From NCBI GenBank assembly GCA_964392775.1, contig CAYMRD010000018.1:1-51008 (forward strand): DNA of 51,008 nucleotides. Direction: 5' to 3'. The position numbers were made by a program, and so were the translations under genes. Source of the stretch: UKL13-3 sp964392775 (lineage in GTDB: Bacteria > Bacteroidota > Bacteroidia > UKL13-3). The number at the start of each line of letters is the position of its first letter. Positions within the stretch are counted from its first letter, which is position 1. This document shows positions 40,106-49,116 of the stretch, piece by piece. The notes beneath the pieces are model-generated. The model ran no database searches. It was given only the letters and a program-made list of their open reading frames with translations, and was not told where the DNA came from.

Positions 40106-41488
40106 TTGTTTAACTTAACTATAATCATTTTGGAAAGTATCACCGGAGAACCTCCGTCCCAAACGTTTCTGACAGTATTGTCAGTAATTAACCATCTTCA
40201 ACCATCCGACATCATCACAGCCACTCTATGTGGCGTAAGTGCTATTGTTTTTATTGTTTGTTCAGCCATCGTTTCCAGTTCCGAGAATGCTTTTTTTTCG
40301 CTCAGCAAAGTGCAAATTGAAGGCTTAACAGATGATGACTCAAGCCGCAGTGCCGAGTATATTGCCTATTTACTGGGGCATCCTAAAAAGTTGCTCGCCA
40401 CCATTCTTATTGCCAATACGTTTGTGAACATTGCCATGATCATGGTTTCATCCCTGATGCTGGGTATTGTTTTCAATTTTGAAGAGAACCCTATCCTCGG
40501 ATTTTTCTTTGAAGTGATTCTGGTAACCTTCCTATTGGTATTGCTGGGCGAAGTGATGCCAAAAATTTATGCCTCCCAAAACAGTGAGAAATTGGCCAAA
40601 CTCCTCGCTTTCCCCATGTATATACTCAGCAAGCTGCTACGCCCTTTTGTATATGTTTTGGAAAACACAACCAGCATCATCGACAAACGCATCACCAAAA
40701 AAGGACATATTCTTTCGATAGACGAATTGACACACGCCATTGATATTACAGCCGAAGCCGATACGCCTAAACAGGAGAAATTTATCCTGAAGTCGATCGT
40801 CAATTTTGGGAATACCAATGTGAAGCAGATTATGCGTTTGCGTACTGATATCAGCGCGCTGGATGCCACCAGCAAGTTTGATCAGTTACTGCGCACCATC
40901 AACGACTGGGGCTACTCTAGAATTCCTGTTTTTAAAGACAACCTCGATCAGATTATCGGAGTATTGTATATCAAAGATTTACTTCCGCATCTGCATAAAG
41001 ACGATAATTTTGACTGGCTCAAGCTGATTCGCAAACCTTATTTTGTACCTGAAAGCAAAAAGATTGACGACTTGCTAAAAGAGTTTCAAAGCAAACGTGT
41101 GCATTTGGCTATTGTAGTAGATGAGTTTGGCGGCACCTCGGGCATTGTAACCATGGAAGATATATTGGAAGAGATTTTTGGAGAGATCAACGATGAGTTT
41201 GATGAAGATGAAACGTTTTACTCCAAGATTGACGAACATACATTTGTGTTTGAAGCCAAGATGCTCATCAATGATATGTGTCGTTTTATGGATATTGATA
41301 CCAATACTTTTGATGAAGTACGTAATGACTCGGATACCATTGGAGGAATGTTGCTGGAAGTATCGGGACATTTACCCGACAAAAACGAAGAGATAACTAT
41401 CGACCAATTTTCATTTACCATTGAAGCCGTTGACAAGCGAAAAATTAAACGGGTAAAGGTTCATATTGAGAACAACCAACATGCGTAA
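40106..41488 (+). CDS. gldE: Gliding motility protein GldE (CNNM/CBS transporter-like)
   Basis: A 460-residue membrane protein with a DUF21/CNNM transmembrane domain (about 35-185), paired CBS domains (about 230-355, including GIVTMEDILEEIFGEI) and a C-terminal CorC_HlyC domain (about 375-455). In gliding Bacteroidota, GldE works with GldD in motility and type IX secretion. The start is uncertain: the frame opens with TTG two bases after ssb, and a second TTG eight codons later is equally possible. The stop overlaps the gldD start by eight bases. Confidence 0.9.
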   Translation: MFNLTIIILESITGEPPSQTFLTVLSVINHLQPSDIITATLCGVSAIVFIVCSAIVSSSENAFFSLSKVQIEGLTDDDSSRSAEYIAYLLGHPKKLLATILIANTFVNIAMIMVSSLMLGIVFNFEENPILGFFFEVILVTFLLVLLGEVMPKIYASQNSEKLAKLLAFPMYILSKLLRPFVYVLENTTSIIDKRITKKGHILSIDELTHAIDITAEADTPKQEKFILKSIVNFGNTNVKQIMRLRTDISALDATSKFDQLLRTINDWGYSRIPVFKDNLDQIIGVLYIKDLLPHLHKDDNFDWLKLIRKPYFVPESKKIDDLLKEFQSKRVHLAIVVDEFGGTSGIVTMEDILEEIFGEINDEFDEDETFYSKIDEHTFVFEAKMLINDMCRFMDIDTNTFDEVRNDSDTIGGMLLEVSGHLPDKNEEITIDQFSFTIEAVDKRKIKRVKVHIENNQHA

Positions 41489-42059
41489 ACAAATAATATT
41501 GATATGCAGTATCTTGTTTTGTGCTGTGTTTTTAGCCGGCTGCAAAGACGACTATGTACCTAAACCCAGAGGTTTTCAACGCATAGAACTCCCTAAACAT
41601 ACCTATACTCCTTACACTGCCAACTGTGGGTTTTCGTTTGAAACCCCAACCTATTCGGTAGTAAGTCTCGATAAGCAACCTACTGCCGAAAAATGCTGGT
41701 ATAATGTTTTGTATACACCCTTTGATGCGACCTTGCATATCAGTTATAAAGATTTTGCGAATGAAGCAGAGCTGGTAAAATTGACCGAAGACTCGCGTAC
41801 TCTGGTGTATAAACATACCATCAAAGCTGATGAAATTTATGAAACGCAAATCGGCAATGCTTACCTCAACGGAATGTTGTATGAGCTGAGCGGCAATACT
41901 GCCACCAATTTTCAGTTTTTTGTACACGATAGCACGGGACATTTTATGCGTGGAGCCCTTTATTTTAACAGTCGTACCAATAATGATTCGGTGGCTCCTG
42001 TGATGGCACATATAAAAACCGATATCATGCACTCGCTGGAGAGTTTGCGCTGGAAGTAA
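41481..42059 (+). CDS. gldD: Gliding motility lipoprotein GldD
   Basis: A protein of about 192 residues with a lipoprotein signal peptide (lipobox LAGC, mature Cys about 21) followed by the GldD signature YVPKPRGFQRIELPKHTY. GldD is required for gliding in Flavobacterium and is often encoded next to GldE. I start at the ATG, 15 bases after an in-frame TTG. Presence of gldD/gldE and of a type IX cargo in the window argues for a functional type IX system, although the core Por/Gld translocon genes are not in view. Confidence 0.93.
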   Translation: MRKQIILICSILFCAVFLAGCKDDYVPKPRGFQRIELPKHTYTPYTANCGFSFETPTYSVVSLDKQPTAEKCWYNVLYTPFDATLHISYKDFANEAELVKLTEDSRTLVYKHTIKADEIYETQIGNAYLNGMLYELSGNTATNFQFFVHDSTGHFMRGALYFNSRTNNDSVAPVMAHIKTDIMHSLESLRWK

Positions 42060-42495
42060 AAGACTTTCGTATCATTGGGGTCCATGGAAAATCCCACGTC
42101 AATTACAGCAAGATCTTTAATTGTTTCTTTCGTCCTTTTTTCTTGATAAAAAAGGACCAAAAAATCAAGACTTACATAAAATCCTGAAAAATGTAACATC
42201 AACGCATCTCCCCGCGTACCGAGCCGTCTCGCCTAGCAGACTACAGCAGAAAGGTGAGACTTGCGCCACGCTTAGCTAAGCCCATCTCGCATGCGTTTGA
42301 TGAACATTTTTTGGCGGATTTTCTGAATGTCGGTCCTTTCCAGCATTATTCTAAATGGACGATCCTCACATCATAATATTGCTGTAAATTCATATGAATA
42401 AGTAGCTTACAGCAATATTTAGAAGTTTATACTTAGCAGAAGCGCTTTCGTATTTGGGTAATATTTGTTAATATCGTTTAACAAACCCCAATACA
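42060..42495. other. Intergenic region with hairpin repeat
   Basis: No gene. A hairpin near 42131-42160 (GTCCTTTTTT paired with AAAAAAGGAC) resembles the CTTTCTTTT hairpin at 1.96 kb, and both end in similar AAGAAAG/TCAAGA words. The remainder contains a GC-richer stretch (42200-42300) with no recognisable structure and the AT-rich promoter region of the SRPBCC gene. Confidence 0.5.
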
Positions 42496-42906
42496 ATGAC
42501 ACAAATTACTATTCAGGCATTAGTAAACGCTCCCGTTGAAAAAGTATGGGGATGCTGGACCAATCCTCATCATATCACCAAATGGAGCTTTGCTTCGAAT
42601 GACTGGCATACGCCTCATGCCACAAACGATTTGCGTACAGGCGGTAAATTTAACACCCGCATGGAAGCGAAAGACGGTAGTGTGGGTTTTGATTTTGAAG
42701 GTGTATACACGGCAGTCACCCAACACAAACATATCCATTATGAACTGGCTGATGACCGTCAGATTGATATTACATTTGAGGATAAAGGAGACCAAACACT
42801 GGTAACCGAAACCTTTGATGCCGAAGCGGAAAACCCGGTTGAAATGCAACAAGCCGGATGGCAGGCTATTCTCGACAATTTTAAAAAATATACAGAGTCG
42901 GTTTAA
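42496..42906 (+). CDS. SRPBCC / AHSA1-family protein
   Basis: A 136-residue START-like helix-grip protein of the AHSA1 (activator of Hsp90 ATPase homologue 1-like) class. It begins with the usual ITIQALVNAPVEKVWGCWTNPHHITKWSFA and includes GGKFNTRMEAKDGSVGFDFEGVY. Bacterial members bind small hydrophobic ligands, but most are uncharacterised. It heads a set of three small same-strand genes with gaps of 3-6 bases, which are clearly cotranscribed. Confidence 0.9.
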   Translation: MTQITIQALVNAPVEKVWGCWTNPHHITKWSFASNDWHTPHATNDLRTGGKFNTRMEAKDGSVGFDFEGVYTAVTQHKHIHYELADDRQIDITFEDKGDQTLVTETFDAEAENPVEMQQAGWQAILDNFKKYTESV

Positions 42907-42912
42907 CATACC

Positions 42913-43497
42913 ATGCGCACCTCACCGCTTATCGACACCTATATCGCATCGTTTCCGCCCGAAACAGTGCAATTGCTCAACCAGATGAGAAGCACCCTTC
43001 AGCAGCTGGTGCCTGAGGCCGAAGAAGCCATGAAATACGGAATACCGACTTATGTGTATCATGGCAACTTAGTGCATTTTGCAGGGTACAAAAACCATAT
43101 CGGGTTTTACCCCGGAGCATCCGGAATTGAGGCGTTCAAAGACGAGTTCAAAAACTATGAATGGTCGAAAGGCGCGGTTCAGTTTCCGATTGATAAGCCA
43201 CTGCCGATTAAACTGATTACGCGGATTGTGAAATTCCGCGTTCAGCAAAACCTCGCAAAACCTGCCCTAAAGGGCAGGGGAATAAAAGGGCATGCCAATA
43301 AAAAAATAGCAATAGGATTTATGTCGACCTTAAGCGCACCAGCCTGCAGGGCTTTGGAAAATGCAGGAATCACAACACTGAAAAAACTGGCCAAATTCAG
43401 CGAGAAAGAAATCTTAGCTTTACACGGAATCGGGAAAACAGCCATCCCTAAATTACTGGCTGCTCTCAAAGCAGAAGGACTCACCTTTAAAACCTGA
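42913..43497 (+). CDS. DUF1801 protein with C-terminal helix-hairpin-helix domain
   Basis: A 194-residue fusion. The N-terminal part (about 8-115) is a DUF1801 / YdhG-like domain (PEAEEAMKYGIPTYVYHGNLVHFAGYKNHIGFYPG). A short basic linker leads to a helix-hairpin-helix module (about 143-190: PACRALENAGITTLKKLAKFSEKEILALHGIGKTAIPKLLAAL), like those in RNA polymerase alpha C-terminal domains and DNA-repair proteins. Cotranscription with SRPBCC and VOC proteins suggests a small-molecule or stress role; the HhH suggests nucleic-acid contact. Confidence 0.86.
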   Translation: MRTSPLIDTYIASFPPETVQLLNQMRSTLQQLVPEAEEAMKYGIPTYVYHGNLVHFAGYKNHIGFYPGASGIEAFKDEFKNYEWSKGAVQFPIDKPLPIKLITRIVKFRVQQNLAKPALKGRGIKGHANKKIAIGFMSTLSAPACRALENAGITTLKKLAKFSEKEILALHGIGKTAIPKLLAALKAEGLTFKT

Positions 43498-43500
43498 AAA

Positions 43501-43923
43501 ATGGATCATCCAATTTACCCATGCCTGTGGTTTGACGGACGCGCACAGGAAGCAGCCGAATACTATTGTACCGTGTTCAAACAGTCGCGTATCATCAGCA
43601 CTTCATCTATGGTGGTGATATTTGAACTCAATAACCGCAAAATGATGGCACTCAATGGTGGTCCGCAGTTTACGTTTAACGAATCCGTTTCGTTTGTAAT
43701 TGAATGTGATACACAGGATGAGATTGACCATTACTGGACCAGGCTCACAGATGGCGGAACACCCAGCATGTGCGGATGGCTCAGGGACCGTTTTGGGGTA
43801 TCATGGCAGGTAATCCCATCCATCTTACCAAAGCTGATGAGCGACCCTGAAAAAGCTCCGCGCGTGGTTGAACTCTTTTTAAAAATGAGCAAGTTTAATA
43901 TTGAAACCTTGGTGAATGCTTAA
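43501..43923 (+). CDS. VOC-superfamily protein (PhnB/3-demethylubiquinone methyltransferase-like)
   Basis: A 140-residue vicinal-oxygen-chelate protein of the PhnB-like class: IYPCLWFDGRAQEAAEYYCTVFKQSRI at the N-terminus, then MMALNGGPQFTFNESVSFVIECDTQDEIDHYWTRLTDGG and GWLRDRFGVSWQVIP. Family names are often borrowed from a quinone methyltransferase, but most members are of unknown function. It is the last gene of the three-gene unit. Confidence 0.9.
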   Translation: MDHPIYPCLWFDGRAQEAAEYYCTVFKQSRIISTSSMVVIFELNNRKMMALNGGPQFTFNESVSFVIECDTQDEIDHYWTRLTDGGTPSMCGWLRDRFGVSWQVIPSILPKLMSDPEKAPRVVELFLKMSKFNIETLVNA

Positions 43924-43977
43924 ACAACTTCCTCCTCAGGTGTATTAACCTGCCTTTTTCGTACTTTTAACCTAACC

Positions 43978-46407
43978 ATGGCAAACCTTATCACTATGGT
44001 TTACGTTATTTGTTCTGTGTTGGTTCGCCCCATATATAAAATTCAGGTATTCATTATCCTTGTTCTGTTGTGCATGGATACGCGGATACATGCCCAATCA
44101 ACCGTAACGATAAAAGGAATCGTAACCGATGGTAAAACCGGAGAGGGCTTAATAGGAGCAACTGTTCAGATTAAAGGAACAAGCATTGGAACCGCAACCG
44201 ATGCCAAAGGATATTACAGCATCTCCACCAAAGAAGGAGACTTGGTTTTGGATTTCAGCTATCTTGGGTATGAGAGCAAGTCAACCTCAGTTCATGCGAA
44301 CATAAGCAAAACCATAAATGTTACTCTATACCCGGTTTCCATACAAACACAAGAAGTAGTGGTGACAGGTAACCGTGCGAACAAAAACATTACCAGCACC
44401 GAAATGAGCAGGATCGAACTGAGTGGTGAAAAAATAAAACAGCTTCCTGTTGTGTTTGGAGAGGCTGATGTACTCAAGTCCATTACATTATTACCGGGTA
44501 TTAAAGGTGGTGGTGAAGGAAGTACAGGATTTTATGTTCGGGGTGGCGGACCAGACCAAAACCTGGTATTGATGGATGACGCGGTGATTTACAACCCCTC
44601 GCATTTGCTTGGATTTATGTCGGTATTTAATACCGATGCCATTAAAAATGTGGAGATCATAAAAGGTGGAATGCCTGCAAATTATGGAGGTCGGCTTTCG
44701 TCCGTACTCAATGTAAATCTTCGCGAGGGCAATGACGAAGAATTTGAGGTAAACGGAGGCATTGGCTTAATCTCATCCCGGATAATGTTTGAAGGCCCCA
44801 TCAAAAAAAACAAAAGCGGGTTTATGGTAGCAGCCAGAAGAACTTATATTGACGCATTGGTTCAACCTTTTTTACCCAACGAGCAAAAATCAAACGGGTA
44901 CTATTTTTACGACTTTAACGCCAAGCTTCATGTATATCTGGGCACTCGCGACAAACTTTTCTTTTCGGGATATTTCGGACGCGACATTTTTAATTTTAGA
45001 AGTCCGACAAACAAGGAAGTAACATTTAGCACTGGCTGGGGCAACACTGCTGCAACCTTGCGTTGGTATCATTCATTTAACAAAAAGTTTTACAGCAATA
45101 CCGCTATGATTTACAATCGATATGATTTGTACAATGATTTTTCATTTGGCACCAATGGATTTAAATTACAATCGGGATTGGAGGACTGGACCTTGAAACA
45201 AGAATATAGTTACCTGCCGAACAACAGGCATTCAATTAAGTTTGGCTGGCAATATATCAATCATACATTCACTCCCGGTATCGCTACCGGACAGGTTGGT
45301 ACGATTAAAGTAGATGAAGAAATCAATAAACAATATGCGCATGAAGGTGCGGTATACGCGATGGATGAATGGAAGATCGGAAACCGGTGGATTGTGAATG
45401 GCGGCTTAAGAGGTGTATTCTTTATGCAGGTAGGCCCTTATACCGAAATACTGTTTGATGACCAGGAGCTGGAGGTTGGAACCGGTGAAAGTTATGGCAA
45501 GGGAGAACCAATTGTGACTTATCCCGCACTGGAACCTCGTTTAGCTACAACTTACCTGATCAACTCAAGCACTTCACTCAAAGCATCCTTCACACAAACC
45601 TACCAGTTTTTACATCTGGCAACAACCAGCGGAGCCCAGTTCCCAACCGACTTATGGGTTCCAAGCTCAAAAAAAGTGAAGCCCCAACTTGCTTACCAGT
45701 ATGCTTTAGGAGCTTATAAAAATTTCAACGAAAACAGCATTGAAACTTCCATTGAAGCATACTACAAACCGATGTATAACCAAATTGAGTTTAAGCCCGG
45801 AGCCCAGCTTTTTTTCAATCAAAACCTCGAGAACGAAATGGTATTCGGTCGGGGACTTTCTTATGGAATCGAATTTTTTGTGCGTAAAAAAGCAGGTAAA
45901 TGGAATGGATGGATTGGGTATACATGGAGCAAATCAACCCGGCAGTTTGATGACTTAAACGAAGGAAAACCTTACTTTTTCAGATATGACAGAACGCACG
46001 ACATGAGCGTGGTGCTGACTTATGAGCTTAATAAACGTTGGAGCGGAACAGTAGTATTTGTATACGGAACAGGCAATGCCGCAACGTTACCAACCTCACG
46101 CTACACGTATGAACCCGGATATGAAATTACAACCAGAGAGCCCAGAATAACATTTGTTGACGTGTATGAAAAAATTAATGATTACCGGCTTCCTGCTTAC
46201 CACCGTTTAGACCTATCATTTACCTGGCAGCACAAAAAAACCGAAACGTTCGAATCTTCATTTAACTTCTCTGTATACAATGTATACAACCGCGCAAATC
46301 CTTACTTTATATATTTTGTTCCCAATATAGAAGAAGGTCGTGTGCAGGCTTATATGGTATACCTCTTCCCTATTCTTCCATCAGTAGCCTGGAACTTTAA
46401 ATTTTAA
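43978..46407 (+). CDS. TonB-dependent outer membrane receptor
   Basis: An 809-residue outer membrane receptor. After a signal peptide (about 1-39; the true start may be the second Met at residue 7) comes a carboxypeptidase-regulatory-like domain (about 42-125: VTIKGIVTDGKTGEGLIGATV), then the plug (about 125-245: LPGIKGGGEGSTGFYVRGGGPDQNLVLMDDA, GGMPANYGGRLSSVLNV) and a 22-strand-type barrel. It imports a large or scarce ligand with TonB energy. The adjacent DUF4249 lipoprotein gene is the usual companion for this receptor type, distinct from SusC/SusD pairs. Substrate unknown. Confidence 0.93.
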   Translation: MANLITMVYVICSVLVRPIYKIQVFIILVLLCMDTRIHAQSTVTIKGIVTDGKTGEGLIGATVQIKGTSIGTATDAKGYYSISTKEGDLVLDFSYLGYESKSTSVHANISKTINVTLYPVSIQTQEVVVTGNRANKNITSTEMSRIELSGEKIKQLPVVFGEADVLKSITLLPGIKGGGEGSTGFYVRGGGPDQNLVLMDDAVIYNPSHLLGFMSVFNTDAIKNVEIIKGGMPANYGGRLSSVLNVNLREGNDEEFEVNGGIGLISSRIMFEGPIKKNKSGFMVAARRTYIDALVQPFLPNEQKSNGYYFYDFNAKLHVYLGTRDKLFFSGYFGRDIFNFRSPTNKEVTFSTGWGNTAATLRWYHSFNKKFYSNTAMIYNRYDLYNDFSFGTNGFKLQSGLEDWTLKQEYSYLPNNRHSIKFGWQYINHTFTPGIATGQVGTIKVDEEINKQYAHEGAVYAMDEWKIGNRWIVNGGLRGVFFMQVGPYTEILFDDQELEVGTGESYGKGEPIVTYPALEPRLATTYLINSSTSLKASFTQTYQFLHLATTSGAQFPTDLWVPSSKKVKPQLAYQYALGAYKNFNENSIETSIEAYYKPMYNQIEFKPGAQLFFNQNLENEMVFGRGLSYGIEFFVRKKAGKWNGWIGYTWSKSTRQFDDLNEGKPYFFRYDRTHDMSVVLTYELNKRWSGTVVFVYGTGNAATLPTSRYTYEPGYEITTREPRITFVDVYEKINDYRLPAYHRLDLSFTWQHKKTETFESSFNFSVYNVYNRANPYFIYFVPNIEEGRVQAYMVYLFPILPSVAWNFKF

Positions 46408-46411
46408 TAAC

Positions 46412-47296
46412 ATGCGGCTTCCAAACAAATTTATAAATATCGCGTTGGCCATGGCTACCCTGCTTATGTTGCTGTCATGCGAAAAAGAAATTACGGTAGA
46501 CCTGCCGCCCGGAAAAGATCAACTGGTTGTAGAGGCCAGTATCAATCAGTTGTTTCCGAACCTTAACTATGTATTCATCACCCGCACCATCGACTACTTT
46601 AATCCTGACCTGACCTTTAACGGAGTGCCCAACGCTTTGGTGTATATCACACCCGGAACGGTTAACGGAAACGATACAACCTATAACATATCCAATCGAA
46701 TACAACTGTTCGACATCACGACCATTCCAGAGGTAGCGAATTATTTAAACGGGTTATCAGGTATTTATTTCAACCCAACCATGCTTCCTCAAGTGGGGGT
46801 TCCTTATTTGCTTGAGATTGACGTGGAAGGACAACGGATTACAGGCAAGACAAGCATTCCCAAAATAACGGCAATTGATACCCTGTATTACCGGATTGAA
46901 TTTGATCAGCAGGAAGGAGACACCGATGTATTTGTAACCTTTGAATTTAAAGACGGTCCGGAACAAAACAATTACAGGCTTTTTGGATACAAAAGTTTCA
47001 ATCCCTTTTTGATTGGCTGGGGCACTGCCGATTTTTCGCGGGAGTTTGATGACGCTTTTGCAAATAATGGAGTACGGCCGTACTCCTTTTTTAGTCCGTT
47101 TAATTATGGCGATACGTTAAACCTATACTTAACCTCCATTGGACGAAGAGAGTTTCTCTTTTGGGAATCATTTAAAGATGCGGCCCAAAATGGAGGCCCC
47201 TTTGCTACACCTGCAACCGTAAAATCAAATATAACAGGCGCGATTGGCTCATTTACGGGATACGGGGTAAGCTACAACCGCACCATATTACGTTAA
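46412..47296 (+). CDS. DUF4249 lipoprotein
   Basis: A 294-residue outer membrane lipoprotein with lipobox LLSC (mature Cys about 24) followed by the DUF4249 opening EKEITVDLPPGKDQLVVEASI. These proteins accompany TonB-dependent receptors in Bacteroidota and probably capture the ligand. It begins four bases after the receptor gene, so they are one operon. The C-terminus (GYGVSYNRTILR) is typical. No enzymatic motif is visible. Confidence 0.9.
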   Translation: MRLPNKFINIALAMATLLMLLSCEKEITVDLPPGKDQLVVEASINQLFPNLNYVFITRTIDYFNPDLTFNGVPNALVYITPGTVNGNDTTYNISNRIQLFDITTIPEVANYLNGLSGIYFNPTMLPQVGVPYLLEIDVEGQRITGKTSIPKITAIDTLYYRIEFDQQEGDTDVFVTFEFKDGPEQNNYRLFGYKSFNPFLIGWGTADFSREFDDAFANNGVRPYSFFSPFNYGDTLNLYLTSIGRREFLFWESFKDAAQNGGPFATPATVKSNITGAIGSFTGYGVSYNRTILR

Positions 47297-47376
47297 AGAT
47301 CCTTTTATCATTTCTGCTGCTGTCAACATCATTGGGTTACATTCCTTACTTTTGAAAGAACCAACCCATCAAGTCT

Positions 47377-48264
47377 ATGCTAATCCGAAAGAACCTCACT
47401 CGCTTTACCCTGTTATTTTGTTTGATGATTACCGCTGTATTATTTGTACAGGCATCTGATGATACAACCGAATTGAATAGTAATTTCATCTCCAAACTTC
47501 CTTGGTGGTTGGTGTATATTTTGACCGCAGCATTGGTGATGCTTGCATCGTGGATTGGTTATAAAATGGCTACTATCCGTAAACTAAAATATGGTGATGA
47601 CCATGAAAGCTCGGTGAATTCGGTGGTGGGCGCTTTAATGGGTTTGCTTGCTTTTATTTTGGCCTTTACGTTTGGTGTGACCACCAATAAATTTGATTCG
47701 CGTAAAGAGTTGTTATTGGAAGAAGTTACGGCTATTGAAACCTTACACTTAAGAGCAGGACTGATACCGGAACCACATACCTCGGAGGTTCGTCAATTGG
47801 TGAAAAAATATGTAGACATACGACTGGACCTGGCACAAAACCCTACACATGCCCGGGAAGCGATTCAGGAATCGGAAGCTATACAAAAACAGATGTGGAA
47901 ACATGCGGAGGCTTTACCCGATTTAAACCTCAAACATTCGGATGTTGTTTCGTTGTTTACCGAAGCCTTAAACCATGTGATCGAATTGCAAACCAAACGA
48001 CTCACGGTTTCAACCATACACCAATTGCCGACAGCGTTATGGCTTTCGCTGTATATCATTACTTTTTTATCAATGATGGGAATCGGGTATTTATTTGGTA
48101 TGGCACATAAGGCCAATTGGATTTTGCTCACCCTTTTATCACTTGCCTTCTCGGTTGTGATTATCCTCATTGCCGATTTGGACAATAGCAATACCAACAA
48201 ACAAGGGATCATTCATGTGAACACGCAGCCGATGATTGAGTTGGAGAGAAGGATTAGTCAATAA
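47377..48264 (+). CDS. DUF4239 (bestrophin-like) membrane protein
   Basis: A 295-residue protein with an N-terminal signal peptide or first helix (about 8-26), two helices around 43-62 and 83-104, a long helical middle (about 105-215), and two C-terminal helices (about 218-240 and 243-262). The pattern and the VVGALMGLLAFILAFTFG segment fit DUF4239, sometimes called bestrophin-like. A channel role is suspected for the family but not proven. It stands alone. Confidence 0.8.
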   Translation: MLIRKNLTRFTLLFCLMITAVLFVQASDDTTELNSNFISKLPWWLVYILTAALVMLASWIGYKMATIRKLKYGDDHESSVNSVVGALMGLLAFILAFTFGVTTNKFDSRKELLLEEVTAIETLHLRAGLIPEPHTSEVRQLVKKYVDIRLDLAQNPTHAREAIQESEAIQKQMWKHAEALPDLNLKHSDVVSLFTEALNHVIELQTKRLTVSTIHQLPTALWLSLYIITFLSMMGIGYLFGMAHKANWILLTLLSLAFSVVIILIADLDNSNTNKQGIIHVNTQPMIELERRISQ

Positions 48265-48553
48265 AATACTTTTACCGCAGCGACCACTAGTCAATCCAGT
48301 TTTTACCGCAGATCACTAAGCGGCAGGCTTAATCCGACCAATGATCTATCTCATTTTACCGCAGCGAACGCGGAGATAAACGCGGAGAGCACAGCGCAAA
48401 TACTCCGTCATCCGTTGCGCTCGCTGCGACTCTTCTTTGCTGCGCCCGCTGCGGTTAATCTTGGGAGCAATCCTGTTTTACCGCAGCGGAGAGGAACGCG
48501 AAGGACACAGCGCGAGTACCCCTTCTTTTGTTGTCGCTGCGCACTCTCAACAA
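48265..48553. repeat. TTTTACCGCAGCG repeat cluster
   Basis: No gene. The word TTTTACCGCAG occurs at about 48270, 48300, 48355 and 48477, and again near 49227, each followed by CG-rich sequence that differs. The longest unit (about 48355-48460) contains GCGGAGATAAACGCGGAGAGCAC and complementary GCTGCGCCCGCTGCGG. These resemble dispersed CGCAGCGG/CCGCTGCG repeats. Confidence 0.65.
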
Positions 48554-48580
48554 AAAAAGGAAGCTGTTGTAGCTTCCTTA
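48554..48580 (-). terminator. Terminator of the toxin-antitoxin transcript
   Basis: On the minus strand GGAAGCT and AGCTTCC form a stem with an ACAAC loop and a T run, just past the end of the toxin frame. Confidence 0.85.
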
Positions 48581-48589
48581 AAGTTGGTC

Positions 48590-48891
48590 TTAATAATTTA
48601 TTGGGTCTTGGCTTGTATGCCTTACTCTTAGTATGAGTATTTGAGAGTGTGTAACCTTGTAAGTTATCCGATAGCTATAAACGGTCACAGCCCTGTAACT
48701 GCCGTCATTGTCAATCTTAAACCGATCCACTTCATATATTCCAGCATCATCTTTCAAAATAGCCACCTGATCTATAATTGCACGCTTTACAGTAGCTGCT
48801 CCCTGCGGTGATTCTTGCTTAATATATTGAATGGCTTGTTTAAAATAAAGTTGGCTTCATCATCCCACTGGATGCTTCTCTTTTTCTTATA
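48590..48891 (-). pseudogene. RelE/ParE-type toxin with frameshift
   Basis: Two overlapping frames together encode a RelE/ParE-like toxin of about 100 residues. The first gives KKKRSIQWDDEA and the second LYFKQAIQYIKQESPQGAAT, continuing through IYEVDRFKIDNDGSYRAVTVYSYRITYKV to a C-terminal ILRVRHTSQDPINY. A single-base deletion near 48851 joins them, and no good start codon exists in the first frame because the candidate ATG runs into TAA. The order antitoxin then toxin matches the usual pair. The toxin is either inactivated or the frameshift is a sequencing error. Confidence 0.75.
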
Positions 48892-49116
48892 TCACCATCC
48901 TTCACTTTCCCGTTCTAGGTCTTCATGGGTGGTAAATTTACCCCTTGTTATTCTTGCTTCAGCAGCATCTAACTCCTTATTATATTGAGCAACAGAAACG
49001 CTCTCTGTTTTTTTACCTGATTTTTTAAATACGGCAACAAGTTGTTCCAAAATACTCTCATCTGTAGTATTCACCAACTTATTTAGCAACGCGTATTTGG
49101 TTATCTCAATATTCAT
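48892..49116 (-). CDS. Antitoxin of a RelE/ParE-type system
   Basis: A 74-residue protein, helical and highly charged, with the C-terminal shape of Bacteroidota antitoxins (ITKYALLNKLVNTTDESILEQL, then DAAEARITRGKFTTHEDLEREXXXW-like ending). No DNA-binding domain is obvious. It is intact and directly upstream of the frameshifted toxin, so it would persist as an orphan antitoxin. Confidence 0.8.
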   Translation of the reverse strand: MNIEITKYALLNKLVNTTDESILEQLVAVFKKSGKKTESVSVAQYNKELDAAEARITRGKFTTHEDLERESEGW

